A DNA stretch of 64,000 bases from Comamonadaceae bacterium (GCA_947451385.1 CANFYZ010000003.1:35408-99407), one strand, 5' to 3'; positions 1-10,410 are shown, counted from the stretch's first letter. The notes: generated by a model not told the origin, from the sequence alone. Numbers and translations are program-made.

Positions 1-2441
1 AGCTATGTGCGCGCCGCCTCGGTACAGGCCTGCTTGCGCGCCGGTGGCAAGCACAACGACTTGGAAAACGTGGGTTACACCGCGCGCCACCACACCTTTT
101 TTGAGATGCTGGGCAACTGGTCGTTTGGCGACTACTTCAAGCGCGAATCGCTCAAATGGGCTTGGGAATTGTTGACCGAGGTGTACAAGTTGCCAGCGGA
201 CCGCTTGCTGGCCACCGTGTACGAAGAAGACGACGAGGCCTACGACATCTGGACGAAAGAAATTGGCCTGCCCGCCGAGCGGGTGATCCGCATCGGTGAC
301 AACAAAGGCGGCCGCTACAAGTCAGACAACTTCTGGATGATGGCCGACACCGGCCCTTGTGGTCCGTGCTCTGAAATTTTTTATGACCATGGCCCGCACA
401 TTCCAGGCGGCCCGCCTGGCAGCCCCGAAGAAGACGGTGACCGCTTCATCGAAATCTGGAACAACGTGTTCATGCAGTTCAATATGCACGAAGACGGCTC
501 GGTCACGCCACTGCCCGCACCGTGCGTGGACACCGGCATGGGCCTGGAGCGTTTGGCCGCCATCTTGCAGCATGTGCACAGCAACTACGAGATCGATATT
601 TTTGATGCGCTGATCAAAGCCGCCGCGCGCGAAACCGGCTGCCAAGACCTGAGCCACAAGTCATTGCGCGTGATTGCCGACCACATCCGCGCCACCGCAT
701 TTTTGGTCAGCGACGGCGTGGTGCCGAGCAACGAAGGCCGCGGCTATGTGCAGCGCCGCATCGTGCGCCGTGCGATCCGCCACGGCTATTTGCTGGGCCA
801 GAAAAAACCCTTCTTCCACAAGTTGGTGCCCGACTTGGTGCAACTCATGGGCGCGGCGTACCCAAACATGGCCGGCCAGGCCGAGCGCATTGCCGAGGTC
901 TTGCGCGTCGAAGAAGAGCGCTTCTTTGAAACGCTGGAAACCGGCATGCAGATTTTGGACGCCGCCCTGTCCGGTGGCGTGAAGGTGTTGCCCGGTGAAG
1001 TGGCGTTCAAGTTGCACGACACCTATGGTTTTCCGCTCGATTTGTCGGCCGACGTGTGCCGCGAGCGCGGCCTGTCGGTGGACGAAGCCGGCTTTGCTGC
1101 GGCCATGGAAAAACAAAAAGCGCAGGCCCGCGCTGCAGGCAAGTTCAAGATGGACAAGGCGCTGGACTACAGCGGCGAGGGCAACGACTTTGTCGGTTAC
1201 GACGATCTGACGGCCAACGCCAAAGTGCTGGCCTTGTATGCCGACGGCGCCGCCGTGACCGAGCTCCAAGCCGGTCAGTCCGGCGTGGTGGTGTTGGACA
1301 CGACGCCGTTCTATGCCGAGTCGGGCGGCCAGGTGGGCGACCAAGGCACGATCCACAACGCGGGTGGTCAGTTCACTGTGGCCGACACGCTCAAAATCAA
1401 GGCCGATGTCTTTGGCCACCATGGCGAAGTCCAATCGGGCAGTCTGAAAGTGGGTGACGCGGTGCAAGCGCATGTCGACCTGGCGCTGCGCGCGGCCACG
1501 GTACGCAACCACTCGGCCACGCATTTGATGCACAAAGCCTTGCGCGAAGTGCTGGGCAGCCATGTGCAGCAAAAAGGCTCGTTGGTCAACGCCGATCGCA
1601 CCCGCTTTGACTTTGCACACAATGCGCCCGTGACCGATGCACAGATTGCGCAGATCGAAGCGCTGGTGAACGCCGAAATTTTGGCCAACGCCGCTGCGCA
1701 AGCGCGGGTCATGGACATCGAGTCCGCACAAAAAACCGGCGCCATGATGCTGTTTGGCGAAAAGTACGGCGAGACCGTGCGCGTGCTCGACATCGGCTCC
1801 AGCCGTGAGCTGTGCGGCGGCACCCATGTGCAACGCACCGGCGATATCGGCCTGTTCAAAGTGGTGGGCGAGGGCGGTGTGGCCGCCGGTGTACGCCGCA
1901 TCGAGGCCGTGACCGGCGTGAATGCATTGGCTTATTTGCAGTCGCTGGAGAGCACGGTGGCGCAAGCCGCTGCGACCCTCAAAGCCCCCACCGCTGAACT
2001 GAATCACCGCATTGGCCAGGTGCTGGACCAGGTGAAAGCTTTGGAAAAAGAAATGTCCGTGCTCAAGGGCAAACTGGCTTCATACCAGGGTGACGAACTG
2101 CTCAGCCAAGCCATCGACATCAACGGCGTCAAGCTGCTGGTGGCCAAGTTGGAGGGGGCCGACACCAAGACCCTGCGCGACACCATGGACAAGCTCAAAG
2201 ACAAGATCAAAACCGCGGTCATTTTGTTGGCTGCAGCCGACGGCGACAAGGTGAGCATTGCCGCGGGCGTGACCGCCGACAGCGTGGGCAAAGTCAAAGC
2301 CGGTGAGTTGGCCAACTTTGTCGCCAGCCAAGTGGGCGGCAAAGGCGGCGGTAAGCCCGACATGGCCATGGCCGGTGGCACCAACCCTGCCGCACTGCCC
2401 GCCGCCCTGGCCAGCGTGCAAGCCTGGGTCACAGAGCGCGT

Positions 2442-2445
<4 letters not shown>
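1..2445 (+). CDS. alaS: Alanyl-tRNA synthetase, 5' end outside the window
   Basis: Charges tRNA-Ala with alanine in the cytoplasm. The frame is open from base 1 and about 814 residues are visible; full-length AlaRS has about 870, so the first 60 or so are missing. The visible part holds the end of the class II catalytic domain ([19 protein letters not shown]), the helical tRNA-recognition domain, the editing domain with [11 protein letters not shown] and the zinc-site motif CGGTHV, and the C-terminal coiled/DHHA1 region ending in a Gly-rich segment (GGKGGGKPD). The stop overlaps the next start (GTGA), so the following thioredoxin-like gene is probably translationally coupled. No frameshift is seen. 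Confidence 0.97.
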
Positions 2446-2960
<515 letters not shown>

Positions 2961-3119
2961 GCCGCACCGCTCCTTGAGTCGAATCACTCAGCGATAATCC
3001 CCCCTGGCCTGTGCGTCAGCACCTGGCCTAACCCCTGCCTTCGGGGCATTGGCATTCCACTCAGGTGACGAATGCCTTGTATGTGCCGACAGGATTTTTT
3101 ATTTTCCGGAGTTCTTTTG

Positions 3120-4244
3120 ATGATCCCCGTTCGCCGTTCTCTTTTAAAAGGGGGCGCCGCTGTGGGCGCCCTGATGGTTGCGCCCACCTGGTCGCATGCG
3201 CAAACTGCCGCTGCACCTGCAGAGCGTCGTTTCTCACCCCAAGTCGGCCCCTGGCGCACCTTTGAGGTGACCACCCGTGTTGAATTGGCCGACCCTGTGG
3301 GTGCCACGCGCATTTGGTTGCCCGTGCCCAGTTTGAACACCGATTGGCAGCGCTCACTCGAAAGCCGTTACAACAGCAACGGAAAGTCCCAAATGGGCAG
3401 CGACGGCGTGGAAGGCGCCCGCTTGCTGTTCACCGAGTTTGCCGACGGCGTCAAACCGTTTGTAGAAATCACCAGTCGCGTGCAAACGCGCAACCGCAGC
3501 ACCGAGTGGAATGCCCCGGCCGTGCCCGCCTTTGCGCGTGAAGACGCTGCCACACTCAACCACTACACCCGCTCGACCAAACTGCTGCCCACCGGCGGCA
3601 TTGTGCGCACCACGGCCCTGAAAGCCACGCAAGGCGCCAAGACCGATGTGCAAAAAGCCCGCGCGATTTATGAATGGGTGGTCGCCAATGCCTGGCGCGA
3701 ACCCAAAGTGCGCGGCTGCGGCGAGGGCGACATCAAAACCATGCTCGAGACCGGCAATTTGGGCGGCAAGTGTGCCGACATCAACGCCTTGTTTGTTGGC
3801 CTGTGCCGTTCGGTGGGCGTGCCAGCCCGCGATGTGTACGGCCTGCGCCTGGCGCCTTCGGCGTTTGGCTACAAAGAGTTGTCGGGCAATCCGGCGGGCC
3901 TCAAAGGCGCGCAGCATTGCCGCGCCGAGGTGTATTTGCAAGCCCACGGCTGGGTTGCCATGGACCCTGCCGACGTGGCCAAGGTCATGCGTTTGGAAAC
4001 CCCGGAGTGGATCAAAAAGACCGACCATCCTGTGGTCGCTCCCGTGAACCAACACCTGTTTGGCGGTTGGGAGGGCAACTGGGTGGCCTGGAACACCGCA
4101 CACGATGTCCGCTTGCCCGGCGCCAAAGAGGGTGCATTGGGTTTCTTGATGTATCCGGTGGCGGAGACCAGCGAAGGGCGCATCGACTCCTACGCGCCCG
4201 ACAGCTTCAAGTACACCATCACAGCGCGCGAAATCACCAGCTGA
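3120..4244 (+). CDS. Tat-exported transglutaminase-like domain protein
   Basis: 374 residues from the ATG at 3120, chosen because GGAG lies 8-9 bases upstream and because this start puts a twin-arginine-like signal first (VRRSLLKGG, hydrophobic stretch, SHAQ cleavage site). The C-terminal half has the transglutaminase core: GGKCADINALFVGLCRSVG, with the nucleophile Cys in GGKC and the downstream His/Asp region (HGWVAMDPADV). Such bacterial proteins are thought to act as periplasmic cysteine proteases or amide hydrolases; the substrate is unknown. It stands alone on the plus strand, converging on the hydrolase gene that ends 2 bases downstream. Confidence 0.8.
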   Translation: MIPVRRSLLKGGAAVGALMVAPTWSHAQTAAAPAERRFSPQVGPWRTFEVTTRVELADPVGATRIWLPVPSLNTDWQRSLESRYNSNGKSQMGSDGVEGARLLFTEFADGVKPFVEITSRVQTRNRSTEWNAPAVPAFAREDAATLNHYTRSTKLLPTGGIVRTTALKATQGAKTDVQKARAIYEWVVANAWREPKVRGCGEGDIKTMLETGNLGGKCADINALFVGLCRSVGVPARDVYGLRLAPSAFGYKELSGNPAGLKGAQHCRAEVYLQAHGWVAMDPADVAKVMRLETPEWIKKTDHPVVAPVNQHLFGGWEGNWVAWNTAHDVRLPGAKEGALGFLMYPVAETSEGRIDSYAPDSFKYTITAREITS

Positions 4245-4246
4245 TT

Positions 4247-5095
4247 TCAGGCGGTTGCTGGTTTGGACCCAAAGCCGAACAAGCGCATGGGTGTGTCCCA
4301 CAACACGGCGCGCCGGTCTGCGGCGACTGGAAACCAGTCGTCCACCAGCGCCCGCAGGGGCCCGTAGTCCAAGCGGGCCGGGGCGCGTAAAAACGGCCAA
4401 TCCGAGGCCCACACCAAGGCTTGCGGCGTGAAGGCTTGAATCAAGGCCTCGAAATAAGGCCGCGCATCGGCATAGGGGTGCGCTTGTTCCGAGAATTTGG
4501 CGCAGCCCGACAGTTTGACCACCGCCCGCCCGGTGCCCGCCCATTGCAGCAAGCTTTGAAAGCCCGCTTGGGCCAAACCGGCCGCCGCACGGGGTCGGCC
4601 GCCATGGTCAAACAACACCTGTGCGCCGCTGTCCAGCAACAGCGCGTTCAGGTCCACAAGTTGGTCGTCTTGCACTTGCACCTGCGCCCACAGGCCCAAG
4701 TCGCGCAGGCGTTGCAGCAAAGGGGCGGTGTCGGCGTAAAACGCGCTGCCCAGCAACGCCACATTGAAGGCCACGCCGACCACGCCCTGGGCTTGCAGGT
4801 CTTGCAATTCACCCAGGCTGGCGTCGTTTTGCACCACGGCAATGCCTTTGTAGCGGCCCTGACCCTGCGCCAAGGCATCGAGCAGGCAGCGGTTGTCCAA
4901 ACCATAGCCCGAGTTCGGCCCCACGATCAGTGCATGGCGCACCTGGTGCGCGTCCAGGACCTGCGCCAATTGCGCAGCCGTGCCGGTTTCGGCCGGCACA
5001 GGGCGGTACCACGCATCGGCCGCGTAGGGAAAGCGCAGGGGGTCAAACACATGCACGTGGCAGTCGATGGCGGGTTCGCAGTTCAGAGGGGGCAT
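4247..5095 (-). CDS. Amidohydrolase-2 family hydrolase, PDC-lactonase-like
   Basis: 282 residues from the ATG at 5095. Metal-dependent TIM-barrel hydrolase of the amidohydrolase-2 family: N-terminal IDCHVHVFDP metal motif, central FDHGG, and C-terminal WASDWPFL with the catalytic Asp. The layout resembles 2-pyrone-4,6-dicarboxylate lactonase (LigI), which opens a lactone in protocatechuate/gallate degradation, but many relatives have other substrates, so only the family is firm. An upstream in-frame ATG at 5248 exists, but it would run through aroE on the other strand, so the shorter start is preferred. Divergent from aroE with a 63-base gap. Confidence 0.75.
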   Translation of the reverse strand: MPPLNCEPAIDCHVHVFDPLRFPYAADAWYRPVPAETGTAAQLAQVLDAHQVRHALIVGPNSGYGLDNRCLLDALAQGQGRYKGIAVVQNDASLGELQDLQAQGVVGVAFNVALLGSAFYADTAPLLQRLRDLGLWAQVQVQDDQLVDLNALLLDSGAQVLFDHGGRPRAAAGLAQAGFQSLLQWAGTGRAVVKLSGCAKFSEQAHPYADARPYFEALIQAFTPQALVWASDWPFLRAPARLDYGPLRALVDDWFPVAADRRAVLWDTPMRLFGFGSKPATA

Positions 5096-5158
5096 GTCAG
5101 CGGGCAGGGGGAATGGAGGCGATAAGATCGGCTGATTGTTCGTTGAGAAGATTCTGAC

Positions 5159-5992
5159 ATGACCGACCGTTACGCCGTGATTGGCAACCCCATTGAGCAG
5201 AGCAAGTCGCCGCTCATCCACACCGCTTTTGCCCAAGTCACCGGGCAAGACCTGGCCTACACCAAGGTCCTCTCACCCTTAGGCGAGTTTGCGCAAACGG
5301 TCGATGCTTTTCGCGCCGCTGGCGGGCGCGGCATGAATGTGACGGCCCCTTTCAAACTCGATGCCTTTGCCTACGCCACCGACCTGGCCCCCAGCGCCCA
5401 ATTGGCCGGTGCGGTCAATGCGATGAAGTTTGAAGGCGACAAAATCTTTGCCGAAAACTTTGACGGCGTGGGCCTGGTGCGCGACGTGGTGCACAACCTG
5501 GGCTGCCCGCTGCAAGGGCGCAGGGTTTTGCTCATGGGCGCAGGCGGCGCCACCCGGGGCGCGTTGTTGCCCATCTTGGCGCAGGGCCCGGCCGAGTTGG
5601 TCATCGTCAACCGCACGCTCAGCAAAGCACAAGAGCTGGCTGCCATCGCGCAAACACAAAACAGCGGCGGTGTGCCCGTGCGGGGTGTGGGCTATGGCGA
5701 CCTGCAGGGCCAAGCTTTTGATGTGGTGTTCAACGCCACCTCGGCCAGTTTGACGGCGCAAGTGCCGCCGCTGTCCACCAGCGCCTTCGCGCCTGGCGCG
5801 CTGGCGTATGAGTTGGCCTACGGCAAGGGGCTGACACCGTTTCTCAAGCTGGCGCAGCAAGCGGGCGTGACGCGTTTGGCCGACGGCGTGGGCATGTTGG
5901 CCGAGCAAGCGGCCGAGGCGTTTTTGTGGTGGCGCGGCGTGCGCCCCGACACCCGCGCGGTGATCCACACCCTGACCGTGCCCTTGGTGTGA
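5159..5992 (+). CDS. aroE: Shikimate dehydrogenase, biosynthetic type
   Basis: 277 residues, normal AroE length. Reduces 3-dehydroshikimate to shikimate with NADPH in aromatic amino acid synthesis. Substrate motifs are canonical: SKSPLIH near residue 15, NVTAPFK with the catalytic Lys, NFDGVG with the catalytic Asp. The dinucleotide fold GAGGATRGA is followed by VNRT, the Asn-Arg-Thr pattern that favours NADP. This distinguishes it from the two other AroE-like proteins here (23433-24239 and 35985-36818), which carry an acidic residue at that place. The 4Fe-4S ferredoxin gene follows 29 bases downstream. Confidence 0.95.
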   Translation: MTDRYAVIGNPIEQSKSPLIHTAFAQVTGQDLAYTKVLSPLGEFAQTVDAFRAAGGRGMNVTAPFKLDAFAYATDLAPSAQLAGAVNAMKFEGDKIFAENFDGVGLVRDVVHNLGCPLQGRRVLLMGAGGATRGALLPILAQGPAELVIVNRTLSKAQELAAIAQTQNSGGVPVRGVGYGDLQGQAFDVVFNATSASLTAQVPPLSTSAFAPGALAYELAYGKGLTPFLKLAQQAGVTRLADGVGMLAEQAAEAFLWWRGVRPDTRAVIHTLTVPLV

Positions 5993-6021
5993 AGCGCGGG
6001 TGATCCGCTCCGCCCAGCACC

Positions 6022-6243
6022 ATGCTCTTACCGCAGATCGACACCCAACGCTGCACCGGTTGCGGCTGGTGCGTGGCGGCCTGTCCACCGCATGTGCTGA
6101 GTTTGCAGCACCAAGACTGGCGCAAACATGCGGTGCTGCACCCCATCGGCGGTTGCACAGGCTGCAGCCTGTGTGAGCGCCGCTGCCCGTTTGGCGTGAT
6201 CACGATGCAGCGCACGGACGTGGCACCACATCAGCCTGTTTAG
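6022..6243 (+). CDS. Small 2[4Fe-4S] ferredoxin-like protein
   Basis: 73 residues, almost all ferredoxin core. Two cluster motifs are visible: CTGCGWCVAACP and CTGCSLCERRCP, the CxxCxxCxxxCP pattern of bacterial-type ferredoxins, so it should bind two [4Fe-4S] clusters and carry electrons in the cytoplasm. No strong ribosome binding site precedes the ATG; it follows aroE by 29 bases and may be co-transcribed. No redox partner is adjacent. The 44 bases to the convergent Bug gene show no clear terminator. Confidence 0.8.
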   Translation: MLLPQIDTQRCTGCGWCVAACPPHVLSLQHQDWRKHAVLHPIGGCTGCSLCERRCPFGVITMQRTDVAPHQPV

Positions 6244-6287
6244 GGGCGGCCCCCTCCGGCCATGAAGTGCGTTAAGGCCCTGTCCTG

Positions 6288-7262
6288 TCACTCCACACTG
6301 ATTTTTTTACTCTGAATGATCTTGGCATACCTTTGTCTGTCTTGAGCAATCATTTGGGTCAACTCTTGCGGTGTGGTGGCATACGGGAGCCCACCCAAAT
6401 TCACATAGCGTGACTTGACGGCTTCGTCGGACATGATGCTTCGGATGTCTGTAGAAATTTTGTCGACGATGCCCGTTGGGGTGCCAGCCGGTGCCAGGAG
6501 CCCCAGCCATGAAATGGCATTGAATCCCGGTAAGGCTTGCTCGTTCAGTGTCGGCACCTCGGGCAATGCACTGACTCGTTTGTTTCCGGTGATGGCCAAG
6601 GCGCGCAATTTGCCGGCTTTGATATGTCCCGATGCTTCCAAAACGGTCATGAACGAGAGTTGCACATGGCCGGCCAAAAGATCTGCAATGGCTGGGCCAC
6701 CGCCTCGATAGGGCACATGCACAATGAAGGTGCCAGTTTGGTCTTTGAACATTTCTGCAGCCAAATGCGGTGCGCCGCCTGCACCAGAGCTGCTGTAACT
6801 GAACTGGCCGGGTTTGGATTTGGCTAAAGCAATGAATTCGGCAGCCGTTTTGGCGGCCACAGACGGATGCACCATGAGAGCCAAGGGCAATTCAGCCACC
6901 AAAGAAACAGGTGCGAAAGCTGTGTCTGCGTCATAGGGCATTTTGGGGTAAAGCGAAGGGTTGATCGCTTGGGTGCCGATATTGCCCAGCAGCAAGGTGT
7001 AGCCGTCGGGTTTGGCCTTGGCGACCCAGTCAGCCCCGATTTGACCCGCTGCACCCCCTTTGTTTTCAACAACCACATTCTGACCCCAGCGTTTACTCAA
7101 CTGCTCAGCCAAAATGCGGCCGCCGGTATCGGTTCCCCCGCCTGGGGGGAATGGAATGACCAGCGTGACCGGTCGGGTGGGAAACGACTGGGCTGAAACA
7201 GCTGCTGCAAAGAAGCAGGCCATGAGCCCGCTTGTCATACGGCGAATATTTTTCAACATCAT
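6288..7262 (-). CDS. Bug/TctC-family periplasmic solute-binding protein
   Basis: About 324 residues with a signal peptide (MLKNIRRM, hydrophobic core, VSAQ) and the Bug hallmarks FPTRPVTLVIPFPPGGGTD near the mature N-terminus, KPDGYTLLLGN, and VPYRGGGPA. These proteins bind carboxylates or amides in the periplasm, and many Burkholderiales encode dozens without a matching TctAB permease; none is seen here either. Two adjacent ATGs (7262, 7259) follow GAAGGATCAC; the first is used. It lies downstream of the thioesterase, hydratase and ligase genes on the same strand and may import their substrate. Confidence 0.88.
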   Translation of the reverse strand: MMLKNIRRMTSGLMACFFAAAVSAQSFPTRPVTLVIPFPPGGGTDTGGRILAEQLSKRWGQNVVVENKGGAAGQIGADWVAKAKPDGYTLLLGNIGTQAINPSLYPKMPYDADTAFAPVSLVAELPLALMVHPSVAAKTAAEFIALAKSKPGQFSYSSSGAGGAPHLAAEMFKDQTGTFIVHVPYRGGGPAIADLLAGHVQLSFMTVLEASGHIKAGKLRALAITGNKRVSALPEVPTLNEQALPGFNAISWLGLLAPAGTPTGIVDKISTDIRSIMSDEAVKSRYVNLGGLPYATTPQELTQMIAQDRQRYAKIIQSKKISVE

Positions 7263-7317
7263 GTGATCCTTCAGGTGATTCATGCCACGTGAGGTCTCTC
7301 CATGGCGAGCCAGCGCA

Positions 7318-7770
7318 TCAATATTCAATCGCTTTTCTGAGGACGGCCATGGTCACTCGGGCAATTGACACGAGTTTGCCATCTTCATGGGTGATTTTCA
7401 CCTCCCACACCTGTGAGCTTTTGCCGATGTGGTGAGGTCGGGCTTCGCCATACACCCATCCGGCGCTAACGGCGCGCACATGGTTGGCATTGATCTCTTG
7501 GCCCACGCAATGAAATTGCGCAGGATCCACCACATAAGCTGCAGCCCAGGACGCCAGCGTTTCGGCCAAAGCTACCGACAAGCCACCGTGCAGCACACCT
7601 GCAGGTTGGCGGGTGCGCTGGTCGACAGGCATACGACCTTTCAGACAGTCATCGCCTATTTCCAGCAACTCAATGCCCAGGTGCCCGTTCGCGCAGTCCA
7701 GGCCTTTGCGATTGGCCTCTTCCAGTGGGAACGGGGTATGCCAAATCGATGGCTTCGGATTGCCACTCAC
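7318..7770 (-). CDS. PaaI/YdiI-type hotdog-fold acyl-CoA thioesterase
   Basis: 150 residues, single hotdog domain. The motif VLHGGLSVALAETLAS is the active-site signature of the PaaI/EntH thioesterases (His-Gly-Gly, then a helix with the acidic catalytic Glu). It hydrolyses acyl- or aroyl-CoA thioesters, often as a rescue step that frees trapped CoA in ring-cleavage or beta-oxidation pathways. Its start overlaps the stop of the upstream enoyl-CoA hydratase by 4 bases, so the two are translationally coupled. The exact substrate cannot be read from sequence. Confidence 0.85.
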   Translation of the reverse strand: MSGNPKPSIWHTPFPLEEANRKGLDCANGHLGIELLEIGDDCLKGRMPVDQRTRQPAGVLHGGLSVALAETLASWAAAYVVDPAQFHCVGQEINANHVRAVSAGWVYGEARPHHIGKSSQVWEVKITHEDGKLVSIARVTMAVLRKAIEY

Positions 7771-8636
7771 GTTTTGGTGTAAGCGGCTGTTTTGGATTTA
7801 GCGGCCGCTGTGGACGACGGATCGATCAGGAAGCCAAACACTTGCATGTTGTGCGAGTGCCCTAACTGGTGCAAAGCAAATTGGGTTTGCATGGCCGAAG
7901 AACGACCCGCGGCATCTTGCGCCGCATTGACGGCTTCTTTGACGGTCTTCAAGGCCATCAGCGGTTGTTGGGCAATGCGCTTGGCGATCTCTAAAGTGAA
8001 GTCCGGCAATTTTTCGCGTTCCACCACGTGGTTGACCATGCCCAAACGATGGGCCTCTTGTGCCGTCCACCAGCCGGAGGTGAACAGCAATTCTTTGGCT
8101 TTGCGCACACCCAACTCATAGGGATGGTTGAAGAACTCTGCACCTGGCAAACCCATGTTGACGGTGTTGTCCAAAAACTGCGCGTCATCGGAGGCAATGA
8201 TGATGTCGCAAGGCCAGATCAACATCAAGCCACCGGCAATGCACTTGCCTTGCACTTCGGCAATGGTGGGCTTGGCAAAATTGCGCCACCGCTCACTGAA
8301 GCCCAAATAAATTTCTTTCTCGCGCGAATAGTGACCTTCTGCACCAGCGCAACCAAAGCCACACCAGGTGCCCACCGCTTTGTAGGGGCTGTAGTCCACG
8401 CCGCGCGGGTCTTCATGCAAGTCATGGCCCGCCGAAAAGTCTTTGCCGGCCCCTGCCAAAATCACCACTTTGATGTTGTCGTCCTGCGCGGCGTGATCGA
8501 ACGCGCTATTGAGTTCGTACAGAAGTTGGGTGTTTTGTGCGTTGCGAGCATCTGGGCGATTGAGCACGATTCTGGCCACATGGGCAGACGGCTCTTCATA
8601 GCGAATGGTGTCAAAAGTCGGCAATGGCTTGGTCAT
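7767..8636 (-). CDS. Enoyl-CoA hydratase/isomerase family protein
   Basis: 289 residues from the ATG at 8636, preceded by AGGAG. Crotonase-fold enzyme of acyl-CoA metabolism: the oxyanion-hole segments AGKDFSAGHDLHED and EVQGKCIAGGLMLIWPCD are clear, followed by DNTVNMGLPGAEFFNHP. Members hydrate enoyl-CoA, isomerise double bonds or cleave beta-diketones; one of the two usual catalytic Glu positions is not obvious, so the exact reaction is open. In an operon-like run with the upstream acyl-CoA ligase (40-base gap) and the downstream thioesterase (overlap). Confidence 0.85.
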   Translation of the reverse strand: MTKPLPTFDTIRYEEPSAHVARIVLNRPDARNAQNTQLLYELNSAFDHAAQDDNIKVVILAGAGKDFSAGHDLHEDPRGVDYSPYKAVGTWCGFGCAGAEGHYSREKEIYLGFSERWRNFAKPTIAEVQGKCIAGGLMLIWPCDIIIASDDAQFLDNTVNMGLPGAEFFNHPYELGVRKAKELLFTSGWWTAQEAHRLGMVNHVVEREKLPDFTLEIAKRIAQQPLMALKTVKEAVNAAQDAAGRSSAMQTQFALHQLGHSHNMQVFGFLIDPSSTAAAKSKTAAYTKT

Positions 8637-8676
8637 GAAAATGCTCCTGGGTAAAAGAGATGAGGGAGGGATACGG

Positions 8677-10281
8677 TCACAGCGAACCCGGGCTGGACGC
8701 GTGTTCAGCCGCAAGCTTGTATTCATCGCGCAGCTTGCGCTTGAACAATTTGCCTGTGGGTTCACGCGGCAACTCTGCAAGGAAGTCAATTTGCTTGGGT
8801 GTTTTGATTTTGGACAGTTGCGGTGCCATCCAGGCATACAAAGCTTGCGCCAGTTCGGGTCCCGCATCGGCCATGTTTTTGGGGGTCACCACAGCCACCA
8901 CTTTTTCACCCATTTCTTTATCGGGCGCGCCGATCACGGCCACGTCCAACACCTGGGGGTGCATGATCAGCAAGTTTTCAATTTCTTGCGGGTAGATGTT
9001 CACGCCGCCCGAAATGATCATGTGACTTTTTCGGTCGGTGAGATAGAGATACCCTTGCGCGTCGATCCAGCCGACGTCGCCGACGGAGGCCCACCCTTGC
9101 GCGTTGTAGCACTCCTTGGTTTTTTCCGGCGCATTCAAATAACTGAAAGTCCGCGAGGTTTCAAAGAACACCTGGCCTTCCGTGCGTGGAGGTACTTCTT
9201 GGCCCTGCTCATCGCAAATATGCACAGTGCCGATGATCGAACGGCCTACGGAGCCGGGGTGTTGGAGCCAGTCTGCGCTGTCGATCATGGTGAAACCAAT
9301 GCCTTCGCTGGCACCGTAGTATTCGAGGATGATCGGTCCCCACCAGTCGATCATGCCCTGCTTGATGCCCACCGGGCAGGGTGCTGCAGCATGGGTGGCG
9401 TTGCGGTGTGAGCTCAAGTCGTATTTCTGGCGCGTGGATTCTGGCAAGTCCAGCATGCGCACAAAATGGGTGGGTACCCACTGGCTGTCGGTGACGCGGT
9501 ATTTTTCAATGTGCTGCAACGCCGCTTCGGCATCGAACTTTTCCATGACCACCACGGTGGCACCGATCCGCTGGAAAGCCATGGACCAGCGGATTGGCGC
9601 TGCATGGTACATGGGAGCCGGTGACAGGAAGACCGAGTCACGGGTGGCGCCAAAACCTTCGATCATGTCGCCAATCCAATGGCGTGCATCGATGGCGGGA
9701 TCGACTGGCAAGCCCACATCCACCGCCTTGGGTTTGCCGGTGGTGCCTGAGGAGTACAAAAGATCTGAGCCTGCGCGCTCGTCCGCAATGGGGGTGCAGG
9801 GCATGGCCCTGAGCGCTGCGGCCAGGTCTTGCTCACCCTGTCCGCCAAAACGCAGTTGGGTGACATGCGGTGTCAGTGGGGCCAAATCGTTGAGCAGCGA
9901 ATCGAATGCCTCGCTGCCGAAGATCAGCTTGGCTCCACTGTCTTCCAACATGTAGGCGATCTCTGGGGCGGTCAAGCGGTAGGGAATGGTGGTCATGAAC
10001 AGGCCCGCACGCTGAGCCCCCCACGCCAGCACCAAATACAGGGGGTGATTGTCCAGACAGATGCCCACCTTGTCGCCGATCTGCAGGCCTTGCTGACGCA
10101 GCAGATGCGCCACCTGGTTGCTCAAGGTGTCGAGCTCACCAAAACTGATCACCTGACCGCTTGCGCCCATGATGATGGCGGGCTTGTCGGGGTTGTCGCG
10201 CGCGAACACGGACGGGTGAAATCCGTAGGCAGGCGCCGGGATCGTGGAAGGCGATGGAGTTTCGGCGTGGAGAGTCGACAT
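8677..10281 (-). CDS. Acyl-CoA ligase (AMP-forming fatty-acyl-CoA synthetase type)
   Basis: 534 residues from the ATG at 10281; an in-frame ATG at 10314 is an alternative, and neither has a strong Shine-Dalgarno. ANL-superfamily adenylating enzyme: P-loop-like LLYSSGTTGKPKAV, the YGASEG motif, VGDVGWIDAQGYLYLTDR, and the C-terminal catalytic Lys region GKLFKRKLRDEY. It activates a carboxylic acid to its CoA thioester at the expense of ATP. It heads the minus-strand set ligase, hydratase, thioesterase, Bug protein, and is divergent from an acyl-CoA dehydrogenase, together resembling a beta-oxidation-type pathway for an unidentified acid. Confidence 0.87.
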   Translation of the reverse strand: MSTLHAETPSPSTIPAPAYGFHPSVFARDNPDKPAIIMGASGQVISFGELDTLSNQVAHLLRQQGLQIGDKVGICLDNHPLYLVLAWGAQRAGLFMTTIPYRLTAPEIAYMLEDSGAKLIFGSEAFDSLLNDLAPLTPHVTQLRFGGQGEQDLAAALRAMPCTPIADERAGSDLLYSSGTTGKPKAVDVGLPVDPAIDARHWIGDMIEGFGATRDSVFLSPAPMYHAAPIRWSMAFQRIGATVVVMEKFDAEAALQHIEKYRVTDSQWVPTHFVRMLDLPESTRQKYDLSSHRNATHAAAPCPVGIKQGMIDWWGPIILEYYGASEGIGFTMIDSADWLQHPGSVGRSIIGTVHICDEQGQEVPPRTEGQVFFETSRTFSYLNAPEKTKECYNAQGWASVGDVGWIDAQGYLYLTDRKSHMIISGGVNIYPQEIENLLIMHPQVLDVAVIGAPDKEMGEKVVAVVTPKNMADAGPELAQALYAWMAPQLSKIKTPKQIDFLAELPREPTGKLFKRKLRDEYKLAAEHASSPGSL

Positions 10282-10344
10282 GTCTGAACCAGCGTTGCGA
10301 ATGACGGTCAGCATAAAACGCCGATCCCATACGCACATCGTCGG

Positions 10345-10410
10345 AACGGACGAGTGAGAAACCAAAAGGCTGAAAAAATTGATTTGGAGTACTTTTTGAT
10401 GTCGTCCGTT
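10345..10410. promoter_or_regulatory. Spaced 9-bp inverted repeat between divergent ligase and dehydrogenase genes
   Basis: AACGGACGA at 10345-10353 is matched by its exact reverse complement TCGTCCGTT at 10402-10410, 48 bases apart, in the 195-base space between the divergent acyl-CoA ligase and acyl-CoA dehydrogenase genes. The left arm sits inside a smaller symmetric element (CGTC, 6 bases, GACG at 10339-10352). The position suits a regulator of both genes, but the protein is not known; the LuxR-type regulator at 12472-15105 is one nearby candidate. Confidence 0.4.

Noticed and set aside
661..2007. 448-codon minus-strand frame inside alaS
   Set aside because: Antisense shadow of a highly conserved gene.
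2985..3119. RNA gene or riboswitch before the transglutaminase-like gene
   Set aside because: Only a short CCCC/GGGG hairpin and a GATAAT box without a suitable -35 are seen; no cloverleaf or known aptamer pattern.
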